This document shows, piece after piece, positions 51,692-60,637 of a stretch of DNA of 64,000 bases. The position numbers and the translations under genes are program-made. The notes under the pieces were generated by a model. It was not told the origin of the DNA and did not search any database. It worked only from the letters and a program-made list of their open reading frames with translations. Positions within the stretch are counted from its first letter, which is position 1, and every line of letters begins with the position of its first letter. Source of the stretch: Actinoplanes sp. TBRC 11911 (GTDB lineage Bacteria > Actinomycetota > Actinomycetes > Mycobacteriales > Micromonosporaceae); NCBI RefSeq assembly GCF_012933445.1, contig NZ_JABBNC010000032.1, positions 1 to 64,000 on the forward strand, in the 5' to 3' direction.

Positions 51692-51728
51692 TTGTGGGCC
51701 GCCCCCACCTGGCGGGGGCGGCCCACAA
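51692..51728. terminator. Bidirectional intrinsic terminator
   Basis: Perfect 15-base arms, TTGTGGGCCGCCCCC and GGGGGCGGCCCACAA, enclose a seven-base loop between the convergent YtxH-like and sugar isomerase genes. The A/T ends give short U-tracts in both directions, so it should stop transcription both ways. Confidence 0.85.
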
Positions 51729-51739
51729 AGCTCTGCGAA

Positions 51740-52744
51740 CTACTTCGTCGAGAAGGCCGCGTCGAACGCCGCACTGGGGGCGTCGAACGCTAACCGCCGC
51801 ACGAATTCCAGCGCCTCCGGAGCCCCGACCAGCCGGTCCATGCCGGCGTCCTCCCATTCGATGGAGATGGGCCCGTCGTAGCCGATGGCGTTCAGTGCCC
51901 GGAAGCAGTCCTCCCACGGCACATCCCCGTGCCCGGTGGAGACGAAGTCCCAGCCCCGGCGCAGGTCGGCCCACGGCAGGTGGGAGCTGAGCCGCCCGCG
52001 GCGCCCGTCGCCGGTACGGACTTTCGCGTCTTTGCAGTCCACGTGGTAGATGAGGTCTTTGAACTCGAGGATGAAGTTGACCGGGTCGAGTTCCTGCCAC
52101 ACGAAGTGCGACGGGTCCCAGTTCAGGCCGAACGCGGGCCGGTGCCCGATGGCGTCGAGCGCGCGCCGGGTGGTCCAGTAGTCGTACGCGATCTCGCTGG
52201 GGTGCACCTCGTGCGCGAACCGCACGCCGACCTCGTCGAACACGTCGAGGATGGGGTTCCAGCGGTCGGCGAAGTCCTGGTAGCCGCGGTCGATCATGGC
52301 TTCGGACACGGGCGGGAACATGGCGACGGTGTGCCAGATCGACGACCCGGTGAAGCCGACCACGGTGTTGACGCCCAGGGCGGCGGCGGCCCGGGCGGTG
52401 TCTTTCATCCGTTCCGCGGCGCGCGCGCGTACGCCCGACGGGTCTCCGTCTCCCCAGATGGACGCCGGCAGGATGTCCTGATGCCGCTCGTCGATCGGGT
52501 GGTCGCAGACCGCCTGCCCGACCAGGTGGTTGGAGATCGCGAAGACCTTCAGGTTGTACTTACCCAACTGCTCGCGCTTGCGGTCGATGTAGTCGGGTTC
52601 GGCGAGCGCCCGGTCCACCTCGAAGTGGTCGCCCCAGCAGGCGATCTCGAGCCCGTCGTATCCCCACTCGGACGCCAGCCGGCACACCTCCTCGAACGGC
52701 AGATCGGCCCACTGGCCGGTGAAGAGTGTGATGGGTCGCGCCAT
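51740..52744 (-). CDS. Sugar phosphate isomerase/epimerase (TIM barrel)
   Basis: 334 residues of the AP endonuclease 2/xylose-isomerase-like barrel. WGYDGLEIACWGDHFE, the metal-ligand regions FAHEVHPSEIAYDYW, FGLNWDPSHFVWQ and YHVDCKDAK, and PISIEWEDAGMD are all present, so a divalent metal site is expected. Likely acts on a sugar or inositol derivative together with the Gfo/Idh dehydrogenase and ABC transporter to its right. ATG 52744. It ends 12 bases from the perfect terminator. Confidence 0.9.
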   Translation of the reverse strand: MARPITLFTGQWADLPFEEVCRLASEWGYDGLEIACWGDHFEVDRALAEPDYIDRKREQLGKYNLKVFAISNHLVGQAVCDHPIDERHQDILPASIWGDGDPSGVRARAAERMKDTARAAAALGVNTVVGFTGSSIWHTVAMFPPVSEAMIDRGYQDFADRWNPILDVFDEVGVRFAHEVHPSEIAYDYWTTRRALDAIGHRPAFGLNWDPSHFVWQELDPVNFILEFKDLIYHVDCKDAKVRTGDGRRGRLSSHLPWADLRRGWDFVSTGHGDVPWEDCFRALNAIGYDGPISIEWEDAGMDRLVGAPEALEFVRRLAFDAPSAAFDAAFSTK

Positions 52745-52895
52745 TGCCAACTCCCCTGCTCGCAGTCGAAAAGACGGCCGGTGAGGGAAGACCCGGGCCA
52801 GGTCGCATCGGCGTGCGGCGAAACAGCGGCCGACCGGGTTTGCGCCTCCCGGAGGGCCCGCCGTCACGGCGATGACATCAATGACAATAACCGGA

Positions 52896-53810
52896 TCAGC
52901 GTGCGGGGCAAGGCTCGTTTTCCGGCGCGAGGCCGACGTCGGCCAGCTCGGCCAGCAGGTACGCCACGTCGGCCGCGATCTGTTCGGCGGTTGCTCCGCG
53001 CACGCGTGAGACCAGCGTGATGTTCTCGGTGAGCGGGCCCTCGGAGCCGAAGAGCTGCCGCAGGCCGGAGCGCCACCCTTCGGTGGTGGAGCCGGGGACG
53101 GCGGCGAGGCGTACCTCGACGATCCCGTAGCCGGCGTCGGTGATGGTTTCGATGCCGGCCGCCGCGTCCGGCCAGGTGCGCGCCGCATGGCCGAGATCGA
53201 GGCAAACCCCGAGACGATCCTTGTCCGTACGGGCGAGCCCCGCGACCGTTTGTTCCGGACCGTCGAGCACGAACCCGGGGCCGGGCTGGAACCCGACCCG
53301 GACGGCCCGTCCGTTCTGCCAGGCCAGGTCCGCGAGCCCGGCGGAGAGGCGGCGCAGGATGCCGGTGGCGGCCTTCTCGGACGACTCGGCCCAGCCGCTG
53401 CGGGCGCCGAGCCCGATGGTGCTGACGGTGCCGCGCACGGCGTCCTCGTCGAGCAGATCGAGCAGGATGCGGGCCAGATCGAGGGTGTATTCGCGGCGTA
53501 CCGGTTCGGTCCAGGTGGGGGCCTCGCCGCCGCTCTCGTCGAAGGGCGCTCCGCTCAACGTGACGACTTCGAGCCGGCGGGCGTCGAGTTCGGCACGAAG
53601 CCGGGTGCGGGCGCGGCTCTCTACGGCGAGGGCGGCGGCGAGTGCGGGGGGAAGCCAGAAGGTCACGCCGAGGGCGTCGGCGCCGAGGCGGGCGCGGGCG
53701 TTGCCGTACGTGTCGAGGCACTCGACCAGATCTGGAAGGTTGGCGACCGGTCGTGGGAAGATCTCACAGCTGAGTTGCACGATCCGGCCGGATGTGTGTC
53801 TCAGCCGCAT
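52896..53810 (-). CDS. EboE-like TIM-barrel protein
   Basis: 304 residues. The start MRLRHTSGRIVQLSCEIFPR and LPDLVECLDTYGNARARLGA followed by LGVTFWLPPALAAAL resemble EboE, a xylose-isomerase-like protein of the ebo metabolite-traffic clusters; LGVCLDLGHAARTW lies in the barrel. No other ebo gene is in the window, so it may be a stray relative working in sugar use here. It has the same orientation as the isomerase gene, 151 bases upstream of it, and may start its own transcript from the 524-base region to its right. Confidence 0.7.
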   Translation of the reverse strand: MRLRHTSGRIVQLSCEIFPRPVANLPDLVECLDTYGNARARLGADALGVTFWLPPALAAALAVESRARTRLRAELDARRLEVVTLSGAPFDESGGEAPTWTEPVRREYTLDLARILLDLLDEDAVRGTVSTIGLGARSGWAESSEKAATGILRRLSAGLADLAWQNGRAVRVGFQPGPGFVLDGPEQTVAGLARTDKDRLGVCLDLGHAARTWPDAAAGIETITDAGYGIVEVRLAAVPGSTTEGWRSGLRQLFGSEGPLTENITLVSRVRGATAEQIAADVAYLLAELADVGLAPENEPCPAR

Positions 53811-54334
53811 TCGAGTCCTCCCCGGACGAGCGCACCGGTGCATCTGCACGTGCATCCGCGCGTGCTTGGGACTCCAGTATGGACCATATGGCGGTCGACG
53901 CTCGACGCGCGCGCTGCGGGCCGTCGGGATGCCATCTCGCCTCCATCCGGGGAGTCTTCTGTCCACGGATACGAGACTCGGGTGCCCTCGGGATCAGCGC
54001 CGTACCATTCGTGCGACGCCCTGAGCGGCGAGAACATGATCGAAACAACCCGTACAAATCGATTTTGATCGATGTCGTAACACACGGTGACCTGCCCCGG
54101 AGCGAGAACGACAGCGTGCCGAATGGGTTGGACGAGCCGAGGCCGCGTGCACTATATGCACGATCGGACATGCACCCGACGATCTCTCGTGCGACTGCAA
54201 AACCCCATCGCGCCGGACACGCAAATGCGTATGCGCGGACGGTCGTGCCCACGCATACGCACCGCTATTTCCGCCGCGGGCCGGCCGACGCGGGGCGCAA
54301 CCGCGTCGTCCCTCGCCGGCACGCGCCGGAGGTC
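53811..54334. other. Intergenic region with several palindromes
   Basis: No gene is seen in these 524 bases between the Gfo/Idh gene and the EboE-like gene. They contain ATCGAT-TTTG-ATCGAT (54058-54073), CGTGCA-CTATA-TGCACG (54146-54162) and the widely spaced arms GCGTATGCG (54227-54235) and CGCATACGC (54252-54260). Local A/T content is higher than in the surrounding genes. This is likely the promoter and operator region of the EboE-like gene. Confidence 0.55.
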
Positions 54335-55522
54335 CTAGAAGGCCGGCTGCAGAGCCGGCTCCACCTCCGTCCACGACGACGTTTCCGCCGACCGAGACAC
54401 CGACTCCAGCACGAGCTGCACCTGCAACGCGTCCTGGAAGGACGGCTCCGGCTGGCGGCCCTCCGCGATCGCCGACAGCAGGTCACGCATCTCGTGGGTG
54501 AACGAGTGCTCGTACCCGATGAGGTGCCCCGGCGGCCACCACGCCGCCATGTACGGGTGATCGGGTTCGGTCACCAGGATCCGCGTGAAGCCCTGCTCCG
54601 GGGCCGGCCGCGTGCCGTCGTAGAACTCCAGCTCGTTCATCCGCTCCTGGTCGAACACCAGCGTGCCGAGCGACCCGTTGATCTCCACCCGCAGCTGGTT
54701 CTTGCGGCCGGTGGCGAAGCGCGTGGCCTCGTACGTGGCGACCGCTCCCCCGCTGAGCCGGGCCAGGAACAGCGCCGCGTCGTCGACGGTGACGTCGCCG
54801 ACGTGCGAGCCGTCGGCCGCCGCGGACAGGCCGGCCGACGCCGAGGGCAGCGGCCGCTGCTTGATGAACGTCTCGGTCATCGCCGACACCGAGGTGATCG
54901 ACTGCCCGGTGACGAACTGCGTCATGTCCACGATGTGCGCACCGATGTCGCCCAGTGCCCCGGACCCGGCGATCTCCTTGCGCAACCGCCAGACCAGCGG
55001 GAACGCGGGGTCCACGATCCAGTCCTGCAGATAGTTCGCGCGGACGTGCCGGATGGTGCCGATCCGCCCGTCGTCGATCATCTGCTTCATCAGGGCCACG
55101 GCGGGCACCCTGCGGTAGTTGAAGCCGCACATCGCGCGTACGCCCGAAGCAGCGGCCTTGGACGCGGCCGCGGCCATCTCGCGTGCCTCGGCCACCGTGT
55201 TGGCCAGTGGTTTCTCGCAGAGGACGTGCTTTCCGGCGGCGAGGGCGGCCAGCGCGATCTCGGCGTGCGTGTCACCCGGGGAGCAGATGTCGATCAGATC
55301 GATGTCGTCCCGGGCGATCAACGTACGCCAGTCGGTGGTGTGTTCCGCCCAGCCAAGTTTGGCGGCGGCGGCAGCGACCCCCTGTTCGGAGCGGCCGCTC
55401 ACCGCCGTCATCCGTGCCGACAGCGGCAGGTCGAAAGCGTGGTTGACGGTGCGCCACGCCTGTGAGTGCGCAGCGCCCATGAACGCGTAGCCGACCATGC
55501 CGACCCGCAGCTGTTGCGACAT
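54335..55522 (-). CDS. Gfo/Idh/MocA-family dehydrogenase
   Basis: 395 residues. VGMVGYAFMGAAHSQAW is the NAD(P)-binding motif, CEKPLANTVAEA carries the conserved EKP, and GDIGAHIVDMTQFV contains the family's late His/Asp region. Members oxidise or reduce sugars or inositols. Next to a ribose-type ABC transporter and TIM-barrel isomerases it should start breakdown of the imported sugar. It starts 22 bases after the binding-protein gene stop. Confidence 0.92.
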   Translation of the reverse strand: MSQQLRVGMVGYAFMGAAHSQAWRTVNHAFDLPLSARMTAVSGRSEQGVAAAAAKLGWAEHTTDWRTLIARDDIDLIDICSPGDTHAEIALAALAAGKHVLCEKPLANTVAEAREMAAAASKAAASGVRAMCGFNYRRVPAVALMKQMIDDGRIGTIRHVRANYLQDWIVDPAFPLVWRLRKEIAGSGALGDIGAHIVDMTQFVTGQSITSVSAMTETFIKQRPLPSASAGLSAAADGSHVGDVTVDDAALFLARLSGGAVATYEATRFATGRKNQLRVEINGSLGTLVFDQERMNELEFYDGTRPAPEQGFTRILVTEPDHPYMAAWWPPGHLIGYEHSFTHEMRDLLSAIAEGRQPEPSFQDALQVQLVLESVSRSAETSSWTEVEPALQPAF

Positions 55523-55544
55523 TGTCGTGTCTCCCCTAGAAGCC

Positions 55545-56591
55545 CTAGAAGCCCAACTTGGCGTACTTCGCCGCGTTGTCCTTGGTGATCGTTTCCGAAG
55601 CTAACGTGATCTCCTTGGGCACCTGGAGTTCGACGAGGTCGCTCATGCCCTTGCCCTGGCCGATCAACCTGGCAAGAGTGATGGCCGACGATGCCATCGA
55701 CGGGCTGTAGGTCACCGTGGCCTTGAGCACAGTGTCGTCCTTCGAGATCGAGTCGATCGCCTGCTTGGAGCCGGCACCGCCGACCATGAAGAACTCGCTG
55801 CGGTTCGCCTGCTTGATCGCGGCCATCACACCGATGCCCTGGTCGTCGTCGTGGTTCCAGAGGGCGTCCATCTTCGGCAGCGCCTGCAGCAGGGCGGTCG
55901 CGGCGGCCTGGCCGGAGTCCGCGGTGAACTCGGCCGGACGCCGGTTGGCGACCTTGAAGCCGTACTGCGCGAGGGCCGTGTTGAAGCCCTTCGTGCGCTC
56001 CTGGGTCAACTCCAGCGAGTCGATGCCAGGGATCTCCCCGATGATCGGATTGGTCACGCCCTTGGCTTTCAACTGCTCTCCGATGTACGCCCCGGCAGCC
56101 AGCCCCATCCCGAAGTTGTCGCCCTTGATCTGTAACCGGTACGCGGCCGCGTCCGGGAACGCGCGGTCCAGGTTGACCACCGGGATCCCGGCCTTCATGG
56201 CCTCCAGCCCGGCCGCGTTCAGCTCCTTGCCGTCGTGCGGGAGCATCACGATGACGTTGGGCTTCTGCGAGATCAGCGTGGAGAGCGCGGCGCGCTGGGC
56301 CGCCGCGTCCGCCCCCGCCTCGACCGCCTTCAGCTCCACATCGGAGTAGACGGCGGCCTGGGCCTTGGCGTTGTCCGTGATCGCGGCGATCCAGCCGTGG
56401 TCGGCGGCCGGTGCGGAGAAGCCGATGACCACCTTCTGGCCGGGTGCGGCGTTCGGGTTGGCGCTCGCATCGGTGTTCGTGTTGACCTGGGCGTTGTTCT
56501 CGGGGGTGTTGCTCGTGCACGCGGTGAGAAGGGCGCCGGCGCCGACGGCAGCGCCGCCGAACAGAATGCGCCTACGGGACAAAGCGGACAT
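55545..56591 (-). CDS. Sugar ABC transporter substrate-binding lipoprotein (ribose/galactose type)
   Basis: 348 residues. The N-terminus MSALSRRRILFGGAAV looks like a Tat signal and ends in the lipobox LTAC, so the protein should be exported and lipid-anchored. The mature part is a Peripla_BP_4 domain: VVIGFSAPAADHGWIAAITD, KPNVIVMLPHDGKELNAAG and LWNHDDDQGIGVMAAI. It captures a sugar for the permease encoded just upstream. ATG with GGGAGG upstream. Confidence 0.92.
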   Translation of the reverse strand: MSALSRRRILFGGAAVGAGALLTACTSNTPENNAQVNTNTDASANPNAAPGQKVVIGFSAPAADHGWIAAITDNAKAQAAVYSDVELKAVEAGADAAAQRAALSTLISQKPNVIVMLPHDGKELNAAGLEAMKAGIPVVNLDRAFPDAAAYRLQIKGDNFGMGLAAGAYIGEQLKAKGVTNPIIGEIPGIDSLELTQERTKGFNTALAQYGFKVANRRPAEFTADSGQAAATALLQALPKMDALWNHDDDQGIGVMAAIKQANRSEFFMVGGAGSKQAIDSISKDDTVLKATVTYSPSMASSAITLARLIGQGKGMSDLVELQVPKEITLASETITKDNAAKYAKLGF

Positions 56592-56639
56592 CGTACCTCC
56601 CAAGGGGGTACCCGGAGAGAGAATTCCGGGTGAAAAAGG

Positions 56640-57656
56640 TCAGCGCTTCAGGAGTTGCGTGAGAGAGCGATAACGGAACTGCTGGATCAAGACCGCGGCG
56701 ACGATGATGCCGCCCTTGACCATGTTCTGAACCTCGGTGGAAAGGTTGTTGATCGCGAACAGGTTGGTGATGGTGGCGAAGACCAGCACCCCGAACAGGG
56801 TGCCGATGATGGTGCCGCGACCGCCGCTGAGCAGCGTGCCGCCGATGATCGCCGCGGCGATCGCATCGAGTTCGTACAGGTTCGCCATGGCGGCCTGCGC
56901 GCTGGTGCCCTGCGAGGTGAGCATGATCGCCGCGATCCCGCAGCACAGCCCGGACAATCCGTAGAGCAGCAGCGTCTGCCACTTGACGTTGATGCCGGCC
57001 AGCCGCGCCGCCTCGGGGTTCCCGCCGATGGCGACCGTGCGACGGCCGAAGGTGGTGCGGTTGAGCACGATCCAGCCGATCGCCACGACCAGCGCCAGGA
57101 TCCAGACCAGCAACGGGATGCCGAGCGGCCGGGTGGTGGCGATGTCGTTGATCGTCGTGTTGGTCGACACCTGCGTCTGCTTGCCGGAGATCTGCGCGGC
57201 GAGCCCGCGGGCGGCGACCATCATGGCCAGTGTCGCGATGAACGGGACCAGTTTCCCGTACGAGATGAGCACGCCGTTGACCAGGCCGACGGCGAGGCCG
57301 ACCAGCAGCGCGCAGAAGATCATGCCGGCCGCACCGTAGGACTGCGTCGCCAGCGTGGTGGCCCAGACACCGGCCAGCGCGATGATCGCCCCGACCGAGA
57401 GGTCGATGCCGCCGCCGATGATCACGAAGGTCATGCCGACCGCGACCACGCCGATCGCGGACGCCTGCTGCAGGATCGTGAAGATGTTGTCCTTGACCCA
57501 CTCCGGGTCGCTGTAGAGGTCGGGCCTGGTGATGATCCCGATGATCACCAGGAGCACCAGCACCCCGACCAGACCCAGGTTGCGTAAGACGTTCTCGTCG
57601 AGCCGGCGCTTGCCCTTGCCGGTCTGCACCTCGGGAGGAGCCGTCTCGGTGATCAT
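56640..57656 (-). CDS. Sugar ABC transporter permease (RbsC-like)
   Basis: 338 residues with about nine or ten hydrophobic segments. MTFVIIGGGIDLSVGAIIAL is the RbsC-type signature and GRRTVAIGGNPEAARLAGIN the coupling loop that contacts the ATPase. ATG 57656, 10 bases after the ATPase stop. Part of the ROK-ABC-Gfo/Idh operon. Confidence 0.93.
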   Translation of the reverse strand: MITETAPPEVQTGKGKRRLDENVLRNLGLVGVLVLLVIIGIITRPDLYSDPEWVKDNIFTILQQASAIGVVAVGMTFVIIGGGIDLSVGAIIALAGVWATTLATQSYGAAGMIFCALLVGLAVGLVNGVLISYGKLVPFIATLAMMVAARGLAAQISGKQTQVSTNTTINDIATTRPLGIPLLVWILALVVAIGWIVLNRTTFGRRTVAIGGNPEAARLAGINVKWQTLLLYGLSGLCCGIAAIMLTSQGTSAQAAMANLYELDAIAAAIIGGTLLSGGRGTIIGTLFGVLVFATITNLFAINNLSTEVQNMVKGGIIVAAVLIQQFRYRSLTQLLKR

Positions 57657-57666
57657 GCTCTGGCGG

Positions 57667-59256
57667 TCATGCCGCCTCCCCTTCCATGAGCGACCCCGCC
57701 ATCACGAGGTCGAGCACCGTGTCCTCGGCCAACTCCTCGGCGGGTGCCTCGTGGATGAGGCGTCCCTCCCGCATGACCAGCACCCGGTCGGCCAGCCCGA
57801 GCACCTCCGGGACCTCGCTGGAGACCAGCAGGACCCCGACTCCGTCCGCGGCCAGACCGCGGATGACCTGATACAGCTCGGCCCGGGCGCCGACGTCCAC
57901 GCCGCGGGTCGGCTCGTCGAGCAGCAGCAGCTTGGTGCCGCCCAGCAGCCAGCGGCCCACCACGACCTTCTGCTGGTTGCCGCCGGAGAGCGTGCGGGCC
58001 GGCCGGCTCACGTCGCGCGGCCGCAGCTCCAGCAGGTCGGCGGTCTTCGACGCGGCCTTGCGCTCGTCGCTCGCGTCGGTGAACCCGGCGTGCGCGAACC
58101 CGGCGAACGACGACAACGTCATGTTCTTGAAGACCGGCTCGTCGAGCAGCAGTGCCTGGCTCTTGCGCTCTTCCGGAGCCATGCCCATGCCGTGCCGGAC
58201 GGCGCCGCCGACGCTGGTGATGCGATGCCCGTCGAGGGTGACCCGGCCGGAGTCCGCGCGGCGGGCGCCGAAGATGGTCTCCAGCAGCTCGGACCGGCCG
58301 GAGCCGACCAGCCCGGCGATGCCGACGATCTCGCCGGGGGCGACCGCGAGGCTCGCGTCGGCGAACTCGCCCGCGCGGCTCAGGCCCTCGACGACCAGCA
58401 ACGGCTCGGCCGTCGGTGCGGTCGGGCGCGGCGGGAAGACGTACTCGATGGTGCGGCCGGTCATCCGGCTGACCAGTTCGCGGGTCGGCGTGTCGCGGGC
58501 GGGCAGGTTCGCCGCGGTGGTCCGGCCGTCCTTGAGGACGGTCACCCGGTCGCCGATCTCGCGGATCTCCTCGAGCCGGTGCGAGATGTAGATGACCGCG
58601 ATGCCCTGCGCGGTGAGCCCGCGGATGATCCGGAAGAGGTTTTCCACCTCGTCATGAGCGAGCACGGCACTGGGCTCGTCCATGACGATCAGCCGGGCGT
58701 CGTGCGAGAGTGCGCGAGCCATGCTGACGACCTGTTTCGCGGCGGCCGGCAGGCTGCGCACGAGCTGCCGCGGCGGGATCTCGGCGTGGCCGAGACGGGC
58801 CAGGATCTCGCGGGTCTTGACCGCGGCGGAGCGGCGTTTGGTGAAACCGAAGCGGCTCTGTTCGTGGCCGAGGAACGCGTTCTCCGCCACCGACAGATCG
58901 TCGACCAGGTCGAGCTCCTGGTAGATGGTGGCGATCCGGGCGCGCATCGCGGCCTGCGGTGTCGCCGGGGCGAACGGCTCGCCGAGCCAGAGCACCTCGC
59001 CGCTGTCCGCGTGGTGCACGCCGGCGAGCACCTTGATGAGAGTGGACTTGCCGGCGCCGTTCTGGCCCAGCAGGCAATGCACCTCGCCGGCGCGCACCTC
59101 CAGCTGGACGCCGTCCAGCGCGCGGACACCGGGGAAGGTCTTCACCACGTCGGTGAGCCGGAGCACCACCTCGTGGCCGTCGCCACCTGAATCGTCCGAT
59201 CCCGGCGGGGTGACCGCCGGGGCCTCGCTCGTGTCCACATCCGGCTCCTCGCTCAT
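57667..59256 (-). CDS. Sugar ABC transporter ATP-binding protein (RbsA-like, two ABC domains)
   Basis: 529 residues with two ATPase domains. Domain 1 has Walker A GQNGAGKSTL and Walker B LIVMDEPSAVL. Domain 2 has the weakened Walker A GLVGSGRSELL, the signature LSGGNQQKVVVGRWLL and Walker B LLLLDEPTRGVDVG. This matches RbsA/MglA proteins, where one chain serves a permease dimer. Its ATG overlaps the ROK gene stop by four bases. Confidence 0.94.
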   Translation of the reverse strand: MSEEPDVDTSEAPAVTPPGSDDSGGDGHEVVLRLTDVVKTFPGVRALDGVQLEVRAGEVHCLLGQNGAGKSTLIKVLAGVHHADSGEVLWLGEPFAPATPQAAMRARIATIYQELDLVDDLSVAENAFLGHEQSRFGFTKRRSAAVKTREILARLGHAEIPPRQLVRSLPAAAKQVVSMARALSHDARLIVMDEPSAVLAHDEVENLFRIIRGLTAQGIAVIYISHRLEEIREIGDRVTVLKDGRTTAANLPARDTPTRELVSRMTGRTIEYVFPPRPTAPTAEPLLVVEGLSRAGEFADASLAVAPGEIVGIAGLVGSGRSELLETIFGARRADSGRVTLDGHRITSVGGAVRHGMGMAPEERKSQALLLDEPVFKNMTLSSFAGFAHAGFTDASDERKAASKTADLLELRPRDVSRPARTLSGGNQQKVVVGRWLLGGTKLLLLDEPTRGVDVGARAELYQVIRGLAADGVGVLLVSSEVPEVLGLADRVLVMREGRLIHEAPAEELAEDTVLDLVMAGSLMEGEAA

Positions 59257-60473
59257 GACGCCTGCTCGAACACCGTGTCGCTGGCCAGGACGGCGGCACC
59301 TGTGACGCCGGCCCGGCCACCCAGCTCGGAGAGCACCACCGGCAGGTTGCCGGTGGCCAGCGGAAGGGATCGGCGGTAGACGACGCTGCGGATCTCGGCG
59401 AGCAGCACGTGGCCGAGCTGCGCGAGACCGCCACCGATCACGATCATGGAGGGGTTGGAGAACGAGACGAGGGTGGCGAGCACTCCGCCGACGCGGCGGC
59501 CGCCCTCGCGGATCAGTTTGATGCAGGTGACGTCGCCCTCGGCCGCGCCGTCCGCCACGTCCTTGGCGGTGATGTGCACGGCCGGCGGGTCGTCGCCCTC
59601 CTGGGCCTCGTGGGCGGCCTCGTAGGCGGCGAGCCGCTCGGCCAGCGCCGGCGACTCGCCGGAGCGGGCCGCGGCGAGCGCGTCGCGGGCCACCGCGGAG
59701 CCGGAGAACAGAGCCTCCAGGCAGCCGGTGTTGCCGCAGGAGCAGACCGGGCCGTTCGAGTCGACCTGGATGTGGCCGATGTCCCCGGCGCAGCCGTCGA
59801 CCCCTCGGTAGACGTGGCCGGCCAGGTGGATGCCGCAGCCGATGCCCGTGCCGATCTTGACGAAGAGGAAGTCGTCGACCGAGTGGGCGACCCCGCCGTG
59901 CCGCTCCCCGATCGCCATGATGTTCACGTCGTTGTCCACCACGGCCGGGCAGCCGTGCTCGCGGGCCAGCACCTCGCGAACCGGGTACCGATCCCAGCCC
60001 GGCATGATCGGCGGGCTCACCGGCACGCCGTCGCGGAAGCTCACCGGGCCCGGCACGCCGATGCCGACCGCGTCGAGCTTGTCGTACGCCCCGTCGGTGC
60101 GCGCCTTCGCCAGCAACTCGTTGACTCGCTGCAGTATCGCCTTCGGGCCGGAGCGGATGTCGGCGGGCTCGCGGTACGCGGCGACCGGCTCGAGCCGCCC
60201 GTTCGTCACCTCGATGTCGATGGAGCTGGCGCCCAGGTCGACCGCCGCGAACCGGAGCCGCGGCTGCAGCTCGACCAGCGTGGATCGGCGGCCGCCGCGC
60301 GAGGCCGCCATCCCGGCCTCGGAGATCAGGCCGGCCGCGACGAGGCGCTCGACCTCGGCGAGCAGACGCGGCCGGGTCAGCTCCAGACGGTCCCCGAGCT
60401 CGGCCCGGGAGACTGGTCCCTCATCGCGCAGCAGGCGCAGGACCTGCAGATGAGGGGGGTTGGCGACGTGCAC
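59253..60473 (-). CDS. ROK-family transcriptional regulator
   Basis: 406 residues. A winged HTH (VSRAELGDRLELTRPRLLAE) is followed by the ROK sugar-kinase-like domain: FAAVDLGASSIDIEV, IGVPGPVSF, GTGIGCGIHLAG and the zinc motif CSCGNTGCLE. Members usually bind a sugar and repress transport genes. It heads the operon of ABC transporter and dehydrogenase genes. GTG with GGAGG. A perfect inverted repeat 106 bases upstream is its likely operator. Confidence 0.93.
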   Translation of the reverse strand: MHVANPPHLQVLRLLRDEGPVSRAELGDRLELTRPRLLAEVERLVAAGLISEAGMAASRGGRRSTLVELQPRLRFAAVDLGASSIDIEVTNGRLEPVAAYREPADIRSGPKAILQRVNELLAKARTDGAYDKLDAVGIGVPGPVSFRDGVPVSPPIMPGWDRYPVREVLAREHGCPAVVDNDVNIMAIGERHGGVAHSVDDFLFVKIGTGIGCGIHLAGHVYRGVDGCAGDIGHIQVDSNGPVCSCGNTGCLEALFSGSAVARDALAAARSGESPALAERLAAYEAAHEAQEGDDPPAVHITAKDVADGAAEGDVTCIKLIREGGRRVGGVLATLVSFSNPSMIVIGGGLAQLGHVLLAEIRSVVYRRSLPLATGNLPVVLSELGGRAGVTGAAVLASDTVFEQAS

Positions 60474-60578
60474 GAAGACCTCCGGAGACGTTTGACATCG
60501 CAGGCGTCGCTGCGTGTCGTGTCCGTCACAGTAGGCGTCTTCCGCCTCCGGAGTCCATACCTTTCCAGAAGATCAACG

Positions 60579-60608
60579 CCAACTTTTGTCGCACCTAGCA
60601 AAAGTTGG
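60579..60608. promoter_or_regulatory. ROK operator-like inverted repeat CCAACTTTTG-N10-CAAAAGTTGG
   Basis: Ten-base perfect arms separated by ten bases. T-rich inner ends facing A-rich ends are typical of ROK/NagC/Mlc-type operators. It lies between the ROK gene start and the YihY gene, and is the only strong palindrome there, so autoregulation of the sugar operon is likely. Confidence 0.65.
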
Positions 60609-60637
60609 CCCTTGCAGGGGTCGTTGATCAAGGTCCG

